Assembly (NCBI GenBank): GCA_020747015.1 | Contig: JAGTJM010000001.1 | Coordinates: forward strand, 186,001 to 250,000 | Length of the DNA stretch: 64,000 bases | From: Pyrenochaeta sp. MPI-SDFR-AT-0127 | Taxonomy: Eukaryota > Ascomycota > Dothideomycetes > Pleosporales > Cucurbitariaceae | Direction: 5' to 3' | Shown: piece by piece, positions 11,937 to 22,189 of the stretch | Layout: each line of letters starts with the position of its first letter | Position numbering within the stretch: the stretch's first letter is position 1 | Translations under genes and position numbers: made by a program | The notes under the pieces: model-generated | Told to the model about the DNA's origin: nothing | Databases searched by the model: none | Seen by the model: the letters and a program-made list of their open reading frames with translations, nothing else

Positions 11937-11993
11937 TACAGCCGTGGTTGAGATCTTAACATACTGATTTAGCCATTTTTGGTGGGTTTTTAG
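11937..11993. repeat. Right terminal inverted repeat, inner part
   Basis: Matches the reverse complement of the inner half of the left repeat (GCCGTGGTTGAGATCTTAAC and on to GGTGGGTTTTTAG). It stops where the LTR element begins at 11994 and resumes after 19130. Differences from the left copy are mostly C/T or G/A transitions. Confidence 0.75.
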
Positions 11994-12291
11994 TGTAACG
12001 ACACAGGTGCTAGAGGGCTCCGAAACGGATCCGAGTGCAACTCAAAGGCATATAGGAGTGCGTGCTGCGGTAGATAACCAAGAACACCTCTATTCCTATA
12101 GGTCTAATACGGAAGGACAAGAAGAACTTGTCCTGCTATCTACTGCTAAAGAGCTATACTTATGTATGGAGAAATAGGGGTAACGGGGCCTAATCGGGAC
12201 GATATCGGAGGCAGGTCCGATATCCTCCAAATAAACCTCCCTTCTTATAGGAACGCGTGTGCGTCTCTATTTCTATGTGACGTTCGTTACA
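11994..12291 (-). repeat. LTR (3' LTR relative to coding strand)
   Basis: Begins TGTAACGAC and ends CGTTCGTTACA, so TG..CA with an inverted terminal TGTAACGA. Differs from the 18828-19125 copy at five positions, all transitions, giving about 98% identity. Confidence 0.93.
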
Positions 12292-12306
12292 TTACCCCCC
12301 TCCTTA
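12292..12306 (-). other. Probable polypurine tract
   Basis: Directly inside the LTR, the minus strand reads AAGGAGGGGGGTAA before TGTAACG. A purine run here fits the plus-strand primer of retroviral-type replication. Confidence 0.6.
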
Positions 12307-12472
12307 GGAGAGATAGTCCCTATCTCTTAGGGAGCCGGAAGGGCAATGTGTAGTACTCTCAGATATCTTTCTCGATAGATTTCGAGTCCGTTCCGAATCA
12401 GATCCGAATCAGGGCTGACCTCAATTCTGCGCTTACCTTAGGTCCAAGTCGCCTTCACCTTAAGTTGGCCGT

Positions 12473-13273
12473 TTGCTCGTTAGTATAATCAAAATAATCC
12501 CACTCGCTGCAGCTGCTTTCTCCTCCTTACACACCACTTCCTATCGTAAGAGCCTACGCCTGAATCCTATCCAATACTGTTTCTCAGCTAACTATTACTC
12601 AGCTACACCCACAATACCCATTCCTGTGCCCCCCAGGGCTCTACCCGCAGCCCATAGGGTCATTTGCATACGCGCCGTAAGGGCTTTGGCCCGCGGCAAA
12701 AATATCGAGTTCGGATTCCCCTCAGAGGGATCCAAGAAGTATACATATTATACACAGGGCAACGAGGTTTACCGCCCAGTTCCCCTATATGCGGGTCGGG
12801 AGTACGAGGAGCTGGAGGCTGCCCTCAATCGCAGGTCTGCTGCCGAGGAGCGGATAGAGTTTGAGGAGTTGGGGGAGGAGGAGGAGGAGGAGCTGGAGGA
12901 TGTGACGGCTGCTGTGGTTTCGGCGGCGTTACGGCTTAGGACTGTGGTGCAGGTGGCGACTGCGCAGGTCAAAAGCCTAACCACTGTCGAGCTGCTGCAT
13001 GCTGCTCACCTTCGCCAGGAGGAGCAGGCGGAGGAGATTCGGGCCATGGGGGCCAAACTGGCTGAGTTGACGGGTGTGGTTGCTCAGTTGGTCACAGTGA
13101 TGGGCGCGGTAGCGGGCACTTTAGTGCCTCCTCCCCCAGGTCCAGCGGCGCGTAGGCGAGGTCGGAAGCCTCGCGGAAGGAATACGGGGGCAACGTCGTT
13201 ATCAGTTACTAGAGGGTTGGATAAGGCCCCTCCTGCCGCTCAGTCGGAGAGCGAGTTAGAGACGGGCCCATAA
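12473..13273 (+). CDS. Antisense ORF inside the retrotransposon (266 codons, no early ATG)
   Basis: Open for 801 nt on the strand opposite to gag-pol, between the end of the chromodomain region and the LTR. The reading frame opens with TTG; the first ATG in frame is only near 13045. A true start would need an upstream exon, a non-ATG start, or an ATG lost by mutation. Residues from about 90 form a charged helical stretch with a Glu run (EELGEEEEEELED) and heptad-like spacing. The tail is basic (ARRRGRKPRGR) and then acidic. The segment is GC-rich and free of stops, unlike the pol region. No homology recognised. It could be an accessory element gene, captured host sequence, or an ORF surviving because of its composition. 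Confidence 0.45.
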   Translation: MLVSIIKIIPLAAAAFSSLHTTSYRKSLRLNPIQYCFSANYYSATPTIPIPVPPRALPAAHRVICIRAVRALARGKNIEFGFPSEGSKKYTYYTQGNEVYRPVPLYAGREYEELEAALNRRSAAEERIEFEELGEEEEEELEDVTAAVVSAALRLRTVVQVATAQVKSLTTVELLHAAHLRQEEQAEEIRAMGAKLAELTGVVAQLVTVMGAVAGTLVPPPPGPAARRRGRKPRGRNTGATSLSVTRGLDKAPPAAQSESELETGP

Positions 13274-13329
13274 TAGGAACGTTAGGATCCGAAAGGACTC
13301 CGAGACAGGTTCTTGTTATAGTAGTTATA

Positions 13330-16300
13330 CTAGGCTTTGCGGGGAGCTTCTATAGTGCAATACCACCTATCTCTCTAAACTCAATTTGATCATCTGCAAG
13401 TGCCGTAAGATCCTCAATACCCTTCTCCCAAGCAGTAATCCATTTATATAGACTCCTTAGGGGTCCTAGCCAATTCAGATACTTATCGTGGAAGTCCCGA
13501 AGCTTATAAGGTGCACCCATAAAGTTCAAGGCGTTATACCAAACCAGGTCCGGGTCGTGTCCAACCTACTTAACCTTATATTTCAGTTTTGAGCGGTAAA
13601 GCTTGCTTACCAGGATTTCCTCTACCTCCCATTCCTCAACGCCTTATATTGGCGTACTAGGCGGTTTCGGAGCCTCTTGCCCTAGTAGGGGATCAGAGGG
13701 ATCCTTACAGAGTACATCTAGTGCGAAAACGTCGTAGATCTTTAAGCCGTAAGGTAGTTTCAGCCTATAGGAGTGGCCTACTTATTCGAGCACTTCAAAG
13801 GGACCCTCCCACTATTCAGATAGTTTTCGGCTGGGGCGGTTGGCTATAAGGTTCTTTGTTAACAGGTAAACTTTATCACCAACAACCCAGTTAATAGGCT
13901 TGCGGTGACGATCTACAACGGATCTCATTCAGTCCTGAGCCTTCTCTATATTCTTTTTCGCCTCCTGCCACGCGTCGTGCATACGAGTAGCAAGGGCTAG
14001 AGCCTCCTTATCATTCAGTATCTCAGAAAAGGTTAACTTTGTAGGTTAGGCCCAGTCCCAACTCTAGCGTAGTTCGGAGCCGAACAGGACTTAGTACGGT
14101 GTCATTTTAAGCGTGTCATATAGTAGCGTGACTTAAGCTCAATCAATCATAGGCAACAGTTCGCTCCAATTGTCCTGATAATAGGATACGAAGGGCCTCA
14201 GCCTTTAATCTAAGTATTTATTCATAATCTCTGTTTGCCCATCAGTTTATTTATAATAGGCCGTAGATAGTTTCACCTTAACGCCTATAATCCAACAGAA
14301 TTCGGACCAGAATCAGGACACAAACTAGGGACCGCGATCAGATACTATACTTTCAGGCGTGTGCCCGAAACGATAGATCCATTAGATAAACAGGGCGGCC
14401 ATACCTCAGGCGTCGATAGTCTTATGGCAAGGGATAGTAGTGGCCTATTTAGATAAGCGGTCGATAATAACCATTACCTAATCGTATCCAGAGTGGTCTC
14501 AGGGGAACTCCTTAAAGTCGATACATAGATATTACATAGGTCTATCAGGGCAGAGAGCGGCTGCAGGTAACCAGGGAGTCGGTTCTATCTCAGATAGCCT
14601 CGTCGGCAAGGGACGCAGTTCCTCACGTAGCGTTCACAGGTAGCTCCCATGCCTTTCCAGTAATAACGGCGAGATAGGAGCCGATACGTCTTAGAGGCAC
14701 TAGGGTGGGCGGAGGAGATCTAGTCATAGACCTCCTAATAAGACGGGTGTAAAGCGAGGAGTCGATAGGTACACAAAGTCGATCTCTATAGAGTAGGAGT
14801 CCGTTCTCTATCCAATATTACTTTGGCAGGGTTTTTCGTTCTTCTATAAAGGAATTCCGATTTTCTTAGAGGAGAGCCTCAATCAGCTCTAGGGAGTCCA
14901 AGTTCATAACGTCCTAGAGAGGAGCGATCGCTAAAATAGTTAACTCTTGCAGAGGATAGTCCTTCAAGTAGCTCACTGCCAGGTCAGAGTTAATACGGGT
15001 GTACAATCTCTCAGGACCTAGTAAAATACGTAAGCGGTTATCCTTCTATACTACTTTAACACTATCAACCTCCTATTCGCGTCAACTCAGGATATCTACC
15101 CTAGCATTACTTACGCCTGGCGTATATTCGATTCGGAAGTTAAACGGTGCCATAACCTCTGCCTAACAGGCTTATCGTGCATTTAGTACTTTAGTAGTCA
15201 TAAAGTATTCAAGGGACCAGTAATCTAAGTACACTTGGATCCAGTGTCAAACCGTAGACAGTTCAGGCCTCTATTTCGCGAACGCGTACACGATCGCAAA
15301 GAGTTCTTTATCATAGATTTCCCAGTTCAGTTTAGATCCAGATAGGGCATAACTATAGAAGGTAATAGGATACCACTTTTATTAGGGTGCCTTTAGGACA
15401 GAACTCCTGCGATTACGCCGTTAGATGCGTCTGTTTCCATCTTCATTTCGTATTCAGCGTCGAAATAGGCTAGGGTCGGGATTGCTAGAAGAGCGGCTTT
15501 AATTTCATTAAATGCTCGCTAGCAGTCAGGGGACCATACGAAGGGATTCGCTAGGCTCTAAAGAGCAATCATTGGCTTTACAATGCGTAAGAAGTCTTTA
15601 ACGAATTACCTATAGAATCTAGCAAACCCTAGGAACGACTTTATGCCCGTAATCGTAGTAGGTTCGGCCCAGTTTCAGAGGACTTCGACTTTAACAGGAT
15701 CTACCTTAATTCCCTTATTCGTCAAGATATATCCTAAATATCTAGTACGAGTCACATAAAATTCGCTCTTCTTAATATCTACCTAGAGACCAGCTATCCG
15801 AAGTCGCTCCAGAACCTTACGAACGTATTCCTAATAAGTCAGGGCGTCTTTAGAGTAGATTAGGATATCGTCTAGGTAGGCCACGTAGAAATTATCCAGA
15901 TAGTCAATCAAAACGTCGTTCATATATCTTTAATAGGTAGCAGGCCCGTTACAGAGTCCAAAGGGTAAGACCTTACATTTATAGCTACTATAACGGGTCC
16001 GAAAGGACGTGTACTCTTCAGATTCAGGATCCATCCTGATCTTATTAAAGGCGGCACGGATATCAAACTTAGTGAAGATCTTAGCCTTAGACAGTCTTGA
16101 CAATAACTCGTCTATGCGGGGTATCAGATAGGCATCTTTGCGCGTAAGGTTATTCAACTTTCAATAGTCCACGCAGATACGCAATCCTCCTCCTAGTTTC
16201 TTAACAGCGAGAATTAGAGAAGCAAAGGGGCTCTGACTTACTTCGATGAAACCCTTCCAAAGGTGCTCGAGTATATAGGCCTTAATAGCCTCCAGCTCTG

Positions 16301-17270
16301 CTTAATTCTACTTATATAATAGGGGATAAGTGTTTGGCAAAGGTTCCTCAAGCACGATCTTATAGTCGTAAGAGCGAGAAGGGGGCATCTTATCAGCGTC
16401 TACCTTGTTAAACACGTCCCGATACGGATAGTAACAGGAGGGTAGTTAGTCCTCAATCAGCTGTGCGTTCTCGGGCTCATCCTCATAATCTTAGAGTAAT
16501 CGATTAATTTCGTACAGGCTTATAGTAAAAAACTCGTTCTCTGGCTTTTTAAGATTAAAATAGAAAGCGTTAGCCAAAATCAGGGCGACTCGAAAGGTAA
16601 GCGGGGTAACAGGGGGCTTTCAGATAGGGGACTGCTCAGGCTTCGGCAGGATAGCACAGCGCCTTGGAGCAGGCAGCTTGAGCATGCCTCGAATCCAGCA
16701 AAGCGAGTGTGGGCTATTATTCTCCCAATACTCCTCCTTATCCCATAAGGCATCTCGTCATTATATATCCAGCTCGACTTACCCCGCAGGAGCAGTTAGG
16801 TAGAGCCGCATAGGGATAGGGGGCGAGGGGTCATAAGAGACTGGATATTATAGAGGCCACACCATCCGTAAGCGATCCGTATCAAGCATAATCCTGAAGC
16901 GTTTCAGCCAACAAAGGCCGATAATACAATCCTGAGCGCCCAGGTCGAGGATGATAAAGGGGCAATTAAGAATCTTGCGTCCATCGATCTTCAAATGCAG
17001 GCGAATATAGTAAGTGACGCTAGAAGATATCTGATCCTTAAAGCCTCAAACCATAACCTAGTAGGGTAGCTTTCGGATAGGTTATCGAAGTGCCACAGAA
17101 ATAGAAGAAGCAATCTTAGAATTAAGAAATAAGTAACCTTAGGCTCCCGTATCCACCAGGGAACGGAGCTGTACCCCAAGGTTATTATAACATAGAATGG
17201 AAGAAATAAGGAAATAAGAGCCACGGAACAAACGAGAGAGATTAAGACTAGACAGGTCATATTGGCTTAG
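13330..17270 (-). pseudogene. pol: Degraded pol (protease, RT, RNase H, integrase, chromodomain)
   Basis: Recognisable pieces in element order: protease LVDTGA (17142-17156); RT core NNLTRKDAYLIPRIDELLSR and KAKIFTKFDIRAAFNKIRMD (within 15930-16157), then VLPFGLCNGPATY; YLDD box at about 15865; integrase-like DFKEFP-stop-DHSGYD with VMVIIDRLSK (about 14460-14540); chromodomain GVEEWEVEEILVSKLYRSKL then KYKVK-stop-VGHDPDLVWYNA (about 13530-13650). Stops replace Arg (CGA to TGA), Gln (CAA to TAA, CAG to TAG) and Trp (TGG to TAG). The chromodomain places it with chromoviruses. Non-functional as it stands. RNase H is assumed from position; I did not resolve its motifs. Confidence 0.88.
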
Positions 17271-17374
17271 GCCCGGGAAGGATCGTCCTCCCAGGCGGCG
17301 TCGTTTCCCAACCAAATTGGATCCGTGTCGTAACTTTCCACAGCGTCCTCAAATTCTTCTTCCTCTAGTTTAAT

Positions 17375-18780
17375 CTAGTGAACCCGTAGTTTAGGACATT
17401 CGTTAGCATAGTGTCTAGGGTCGCCACAATTATAGTAGTTGCCTAGGGTCCTTTCTCTATCCAGTGCGGGTGTCTTTAAGGCCAGGCGATATACGGCGGG
17501 CTTAAAAGACTGCGTAGCACTTAATAAGGGGGCTATATAGGTTATCTTCCGGATAGGGTCCGTAACAGGTCGTTGCATAATCCAAGCACTGTTTCGAGGA
17601 ACATTAGTAGGAGAGCTTACAACTAGATAGTTCTTCCACTCCATATCGTATACTATTAGGTGCTCCACCATCTGTTCGAAGGAGTTATTCCAGAGGCGCT
17701 TGAATCCTAGGTTAGGTACTCGAAGGCCGGGGACAATCTTAATCCATAGGTAGTGAAACCACTCCAACTTAGGTACGTGTCCTTTCACAGCCGCGCTCAG
17801 AAAACGTGCCTTAAAGAGAGCAAAAGTTTCCTCTTTCCCTTGTTATAATCGGTCGAACAGTGCTCTGTTCTCTGCCATCTCATTTCCAGTGATGAAATAG
17901 GATTTTAGAAGGTCGATCATCTATTCAGCGATCTAGAAGCCGTCCACAGGGGAGTCGGCTAGGTATCGGGGCTCCAGGTATTCTCTTGCTAACCCTGTGG
18001 TATGCCCCCATACTAAGGCCATGCGTGCGCGCTCTATCTAATAGTGATCTAAGTTAATCTCAAGTCGGTCTCGTATCAAAGCTTACCATTATCTAAAGCT
18101 AGGGTTCTTCCCATCACTAAGATCGCTAATAGGAGGCGTCTTTTCTAACCTTATTATTCTGCCCATAAGTTCTAGGGGAAGCGTCACTAAAGGAGAGCAG
18201 ATCTCTCGTAGGTTCGTAGTCAGGGGTATTTCAGTAGTAGGTAGGGGCTGATCGGGCTTAATAGAGCTAGAGATAGGCCAAGCGCTAAGTTTATTCAGTT
18301 CTACACGAACTCAATCTAGTTTACGCTGCAACTCAGCAATCCTCGCGTCAGGTCCAATTGTATTCTAATTCTCTACCATTATTAATTATGCGTCAGACTC
18401 TGTTTCCTGTTTAGAGTAACCCTCTATTTGCTTATCAGCCTCAGGCTGCGCGATAATTTTCGACTAGGCGGCCTGCTACCGCGTCGATCTTAATAAGGAC
18501 GATACTCCTATTTAAGCTAATCCTTATTTGGGGGGAGACATCGGCTTAGGCTCTAATTCCCCTAGGTTATTAGTAGTCTCCGAGTTTCTACCCTAGCGCT
18601 CCACGCGACTTTCCCGAAGTTAATCCTCACGCAGTAGTGCAGGAAGTTCTAAACCTATAGGCTTCGGTCGTTAGGAGATCAAGGGGATCCCAACTTTAGA
18701 ATAATAGACTTTAATTATAAACGGATCCGAATCAGATCGTATTAACGTAAGGGTTTAGACGTAATCTTTTCAAACAAAGC
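17375..18780 (-). pseudogene. gag: Degraded gag with damaged zinc knuckle
   Basis: The open part (17375-17788) ends with a CCHC-type knuckle written YYNCGDPRHYANEC. The family consensus is CxxCGxxGHxxxxC. Here the first Cys is Tyr (TGT to TAT) and a Gly is Arg (GGN to AGN), both G-to-A changes. Upstream sequence to about 18780 is interrupted by stops but is the expected position of the gag N-terminus, next to the 5' LTR. Confidence 0.75.
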
Positions 18781-18827
18781 GATATTATTAAGAAGCCGTC
18801 ACCAGCGGGGCGAAGTTCTTCTTGTAA

Positions 18828-19125
18828 TGTAACGACACAGGTGCTAGAGGGCTCCGAAACGGATCTAAGTGCAACTCAAAGGCATATGGGAGTGCGTGCT
18901 GCGGTGGATAACCAAGAACACCTCTATTCCTATAGGTCTGATACGGAAGGACAAGAAGAACTTGTCCTGCTATCTACTGCTAAAGAGCTATACTTATGTA
19001 TGGAGAAATAGGGGTAACGGGGCCTAATCGGGACGATATCGGAGGCAGGTCCGATATCCTCCAAATAAACCTCCCTTCTTATAGGAACGCGTGTGCGTCT
19101 CTATTTCTATGTGACGTTCGTTACA
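18828..19125 (-). repeat. LTR (5' LTR relative to coding strand)
   Basis: 298 bp partner of 11994-12291. It keeps CTA or G where the other copy has CCG or A. After it come TTTAG and then the resumed right TIR (GGTGGCCCACTAAGTGGTGT). Confidence 0.93.
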
Positions 19126-19130
19126 TTTAG

Positions 19131-19174
19131 GGTGGCCCACTAAGTGGTGTGGCCCACTTTCTGGTGGAACACGT
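19131..19174. repeat. Right terminal inverted repeat, outer part
   Basis: Continues the interrupted right TIR to its outer end ..TTTCTGGTGGAACACGT, the complement of the left end at 11310. Followed by TATAAT, so a TA flank is present. Confidence 0.75.
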
Positions 19175-20504
19175 TATAATATATAATTGCTTTCTTCGGT
19201 GAAATAAGCGATCACGTGACGAAAATAAAAACAGTCGAAAATTTGTATGGCAATAAATTTGCAGCGCCTTGCATTGAAAAAAACGCTCCGTAACTTTGTT
19301 GCGCATGTAATTTGCATTCGATTGCACTACTTCTCTTAGCAAAAAAAATGCGTGCTGCAGACCGCCAATTGTTTTGAAGTTTTGCAGTTGCGCGTCGCCT
19401 CGTCAGAGGCCTCCTGCAATGGCCTACTGCTAGGGCCCCTGCCAAGGCTCCTTACAAAGGCAATTGCAAAGGCACGTACAAGGTAATTGCAAAGGCAAGG
19501 TTAAAAGGGAAGCAGCGGTATCTGCTCGTTAAGTTTAATTATGTGGTGAGGAATCGTGATGGGACGCAATATATGGGGTGTACTACAAGTATATATTGCA
19601 TTTTTGGAGGAAATTCTCTCGGCCCTCAAGTAATCCATAGTGTAGTGGTAACACACCTCCGGGTCCACCGTGAGGAGACGGGCGTTCGATTCGTCCTGGA
19701 TGAAAGAGGGTACCCCGAGAGGGGCAGGGTATGGGTTCGTGGGATTATAAGATATATTTAATAAATATTATTTTTTGTCTTTCTTTTGCCTTTTTTCAAT
19801 GTTTTTTCATCTTCTCTGTACTTTCAATTATTGGAATAACTGGTAAGTTTTTTTGTACTTGAAGGCCCTTGGTGACAAAAGACCGTGGTAGGTGGAATGG
19901 AGATGTGTGGAAGGTGGTGCATGCGTGTGCGGTAGATTCAGCTTTGCCCTTGGCTTTGTTAAGCCGCGGTACAGTCTTTACTAGTTGTATGGAGTACGCG
20001 AATAATATAAACTAAGTTAAAGATTTTAGTTAGATTATATAAATGTATATTTTGTTATTTGTATGTTAATTCTCTGATTTGACTAGGAATTTTGCTGGCT
20101 TTAAGTTCTACCCAGCTTCCAGATCTTCACCCCGTTTTACGAGATAAATAGGATCATATCTCCGCAGTCTTGGCGATCACTATTACGAGATACTTTAGCT
20201 TCTAACATTCTTGTATATATCCGTTATCTTGAGAAAACGAGAAGAAAAAATAGGCTCTCTTGTGACTTATGGACGGGCTATAAATACTGCCTAGGGGAGA
20301 TCAGAAATATGCAAGATGCGTTAAATTGCGTTTTGGAACATATGAGTGTTAAAGAACATCGATGAAACGTGAGGTAAAGCTTGGTTAGGGACTGCGAATT
20401 GACGCTGCAAGTTGACTGATAGTATCTACTTCGTCTAGATATTGAGGCCAATGACCAACTTTCCACCGTAGTTGATTTTATAGATTATAATTATCATGGA
20501 GAAG
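19175..20504. other. AT-rich intergenic with SINE-like unit
   Basis: AT-rich sequence without supported coding genes. It holds a short local repeat of AAGGCAATTGCAAAGGCA-type words (about 19452-19500), the tRNA-like unit at 19631-19776, and runs of T. Nothing else recognised up to the stop of the next gene. Confidence 0.5.
19631..19776 (+). mobile_element. tRNA-derived SINE-like unit with Pol III boxes
   Basis: The first 72 nt fold as a near-tRNA. Acceptor halves TAATCCA and TGGATGA give six of seven pairs. The D arm GTGT-AGTGGTA-ACAC fits the A box TAGTGTAGTGG. The T arm GGGCG-TTCGATT-CGTCC fits the B box. The anticodon arm (CCTC..GAGG, 12-nt interior) is too long for a normal tRNA and no clear anticodon is placed. 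About 70 nt later comes TTTTTT (19771-19776), a Pol III terminator. The body between is unrelated to tRNA. Best read as a SINE or tRNA pseudogene; a single copy in view cannot prove mobility. Confidence 0.6.
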
Positions 20505-21362
20505 CTAGAGAAACGCCGATTTTGAAGTATTACCTCCTCCTTTTGGTATCTTGAGATGGTTTTGACAAAGTTCCATAAACTTGTCCATCTGCTCCTGCGC
20601 CATTCGCGACCGTGCAGACAGCTGAGATTCGCGATCCATACTCCGTTTCACCATACTAGCCACCCATTTGTCTTGCAAGGTGATGACAACTTGATCGGCA
20701 TAAAGTGGTTTGAGTAGTCTGAGATTATAATCCACGGCTTCGTGTAGTGCAGGTTGGGTTGCTGTGTTTGGATTTATCCCTTCGGCGTCAAGTTTAAAAT
20801 ACTGGGCTCGAAAGCCGGACGTAAAGACAGGCCTAATGGCGAGATGGCGCAAGCGATTCTTTCGTGCGGTTAGAATGTTGACCAGGTGTTGAATACTAGC
20901 CGACTCAGTTCTCTCCGCCGACGTTAGTTGGACAGTGGGGGGTAGGTGAAAGTGCAGATCAAGCTCAATGTTGACACAGAGATGAAGATTGCTCAAAGGC
21001 AGAGGGTACCGGTCGGTCGAGACTGCGTGTTTCGAGCCCGGCTTATTTTTTTTGAAAAAGTGTTTGTTTCGTAGGCCCTTTTTGCTTCCAGCCAAGCGAA
21101 AGACGGCATACTTGTACCATATGGAAATAGCTTCCTTGTATATCTGGCTGCAAACCAATAGGGGAGCCAGGGAGCACGGTCGAGGCTCCTGTCGTACGAT
21201 CCCAGGGCTTGACCAATCCATCATAGTACCATCGTGTTGGGGGGCGAGATATCGATAAACCTGCAGTCTGACCTTGAGAGGCAGTCCCAGGAATTTAGAG
21301 GCACTTGGGAAAGCTAGATCACTGTAGCTGTGTGTGGAGACCGTGGAAGTAAGGTTGTCCAT
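20505..21362 (-). CDS. DUF7730/F-box-like hypothetical protein
   Basis: Single-exon ORF of 285 codons starting at ATG 21362. The segment FLGLPLKVRLQVYRYLAPQ near residue 25 is the 'LPPEIRxxIYxxL' F-box-like start found in a large, lineage-expanded dothideomycete family (DUF7730-type). LLVCSQIYKEAISIWYKYAV follows, as is usual. A basic stretch (KKGLRNKHFFKKNKPGSK) and a Gln/Arg-rich C-terminus complete it. No catalytic motif. It sits inside the repeat island but is uninterrupted, so it is either functional or recent. Role unknown; substrate-adaptor function is only an analogy. Confidence 0.7.
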   Translation of the reverse strand: MDNLTSTVSTHSYSDLAFPSASKFLGLPLKVRLQVYRYLAPQHDGTMMDWSSPGIVRQEPRPCSLAPLLVCSQIYKEAISIWYKYAVFRLAGSKKGLRNKHFFKKNKPGSKHAVSTDRYPLPLSNLHLCVNIELDLHFHLPPTVQLTSAERTESASIQHLVNILTARKNRLRHLAIRPVFTSGFRAQYFKLDAEGINPNTATQPALHEAVDYNLRLLKPLYADQVVITLQDKWVASMVKRSMDRESQLSARSRMAQEQMDKFMELCQNHLKIPKGGGNTSKSAFL

Positions 21363-22189
21363 GATGGCTTTGGCCGTGGCGATGCAACGTCAAGGAAAAC
21401 TCGTTTCGTGAAAAGGGTGAAGTGTTTGAAAGCAGTAGATAGCAGGCAAAGGTAGAGGTAAGTATTTGTAGAGGACAAGTATTATGTGGTCTAACCTTAA
21501 AAGCTTTTGTAGCCAATAATCACAGGACATTTTCTAAATTAGGTTTAGTGGGGGGCTCACAATGAATTTTTGGGAGGCTGGCACGTGCCCGACAAAAAAA
21601 ACCGCACAACCAAAACCTCCCTATTTGTAAGGAGATTAACGCAATAGCCGAAGGAATCTAGAAAAGTCTAAAGAGACAGAAAGATAGAGAATATCTCAAA
21701 ATACTTTCAGGACATCTTTTATTTTAATCTAACATTGCGTGGTGGAGTTTTAATAGGTGAAAGGAAAGGCAAGTTTGGTGTTCTCACCTCGTTCGCTGCT
21801 TAATAAGGCTGTTTGGTGTGCGGTTTTTTTGTCGGGCGCGTGGCTGGTTATCAAATCCACTGCGTTCCCGCTGAGAGCAGGTTATCAGCGCAACGCGACG
21901 GAGTGCATCGCTGCAGATGCCGACCTTTATCTGTTCCTGAGCTCGGTACAATATCCTTCTGGTCGTTTCGCCTTCTCTGGCACGCGCTCAAGGGAGCGGG
22001 GAGAGCCGACCGTAAACGCAGGTTCTTCAGCCATTGGGAACCGACCGCCAAAGTAGATGCATAGGGTGCGGCACGGTAGCGGTATATACCATTCAGTAAT
22101 CATGCAGCCTTGCGCCGGCTGACCATGGTCCATTTGATGGGATAAGCCGCGTGACCCTGACGCACCATACCCACACCGGCTCTGCTCAG
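21363..22189. other. Intergenic, no supported gene
   Basis: Contains the probable promoter of the minus-strand gene at 21362 and a moderately GC-rich part (21830-22050) with open frames in several phases but no recognisable protein. Confidence 0.45.

Larger units (their letters stand above)
11994..19125 (-). mobile_element. Full-length degraded Ty3/gypsy chromovirus-type LTR retrotransposon
   Basis: The 7132 bp element is bounded by two 298-bp direct LTRs and a 5-bp target duplication TTTAG (11989-11993 and 19126-19130). Coding strand is minus. In order, from the right: a gag remnant with a zinc knuckle (17375-17788), a protease motif VDTGA (about 17142-17156), reverse transcriptase (about 15850-16270) including FYVAYLDDILIYSKD, an integrase core remnant (about 14464-14540) and a chromodomain remnant (about 13530-13650). 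A purine-rich tract (AAGGAGGGGGG in the minus sense, 12294-12304) precedes the 3' LTR. All in-frame stops I examined can be derived by C-to-T or G-to-A. An antisense ORF at 12473-13273 is extra. Confidence 0.92.

Noticed and set aside
19631..19702. Functional tRNA gene
   Set aside because: Anticodon arm is three nucleotides too long and no anticodon loop of seven can be placed; one acceptor mismatch.
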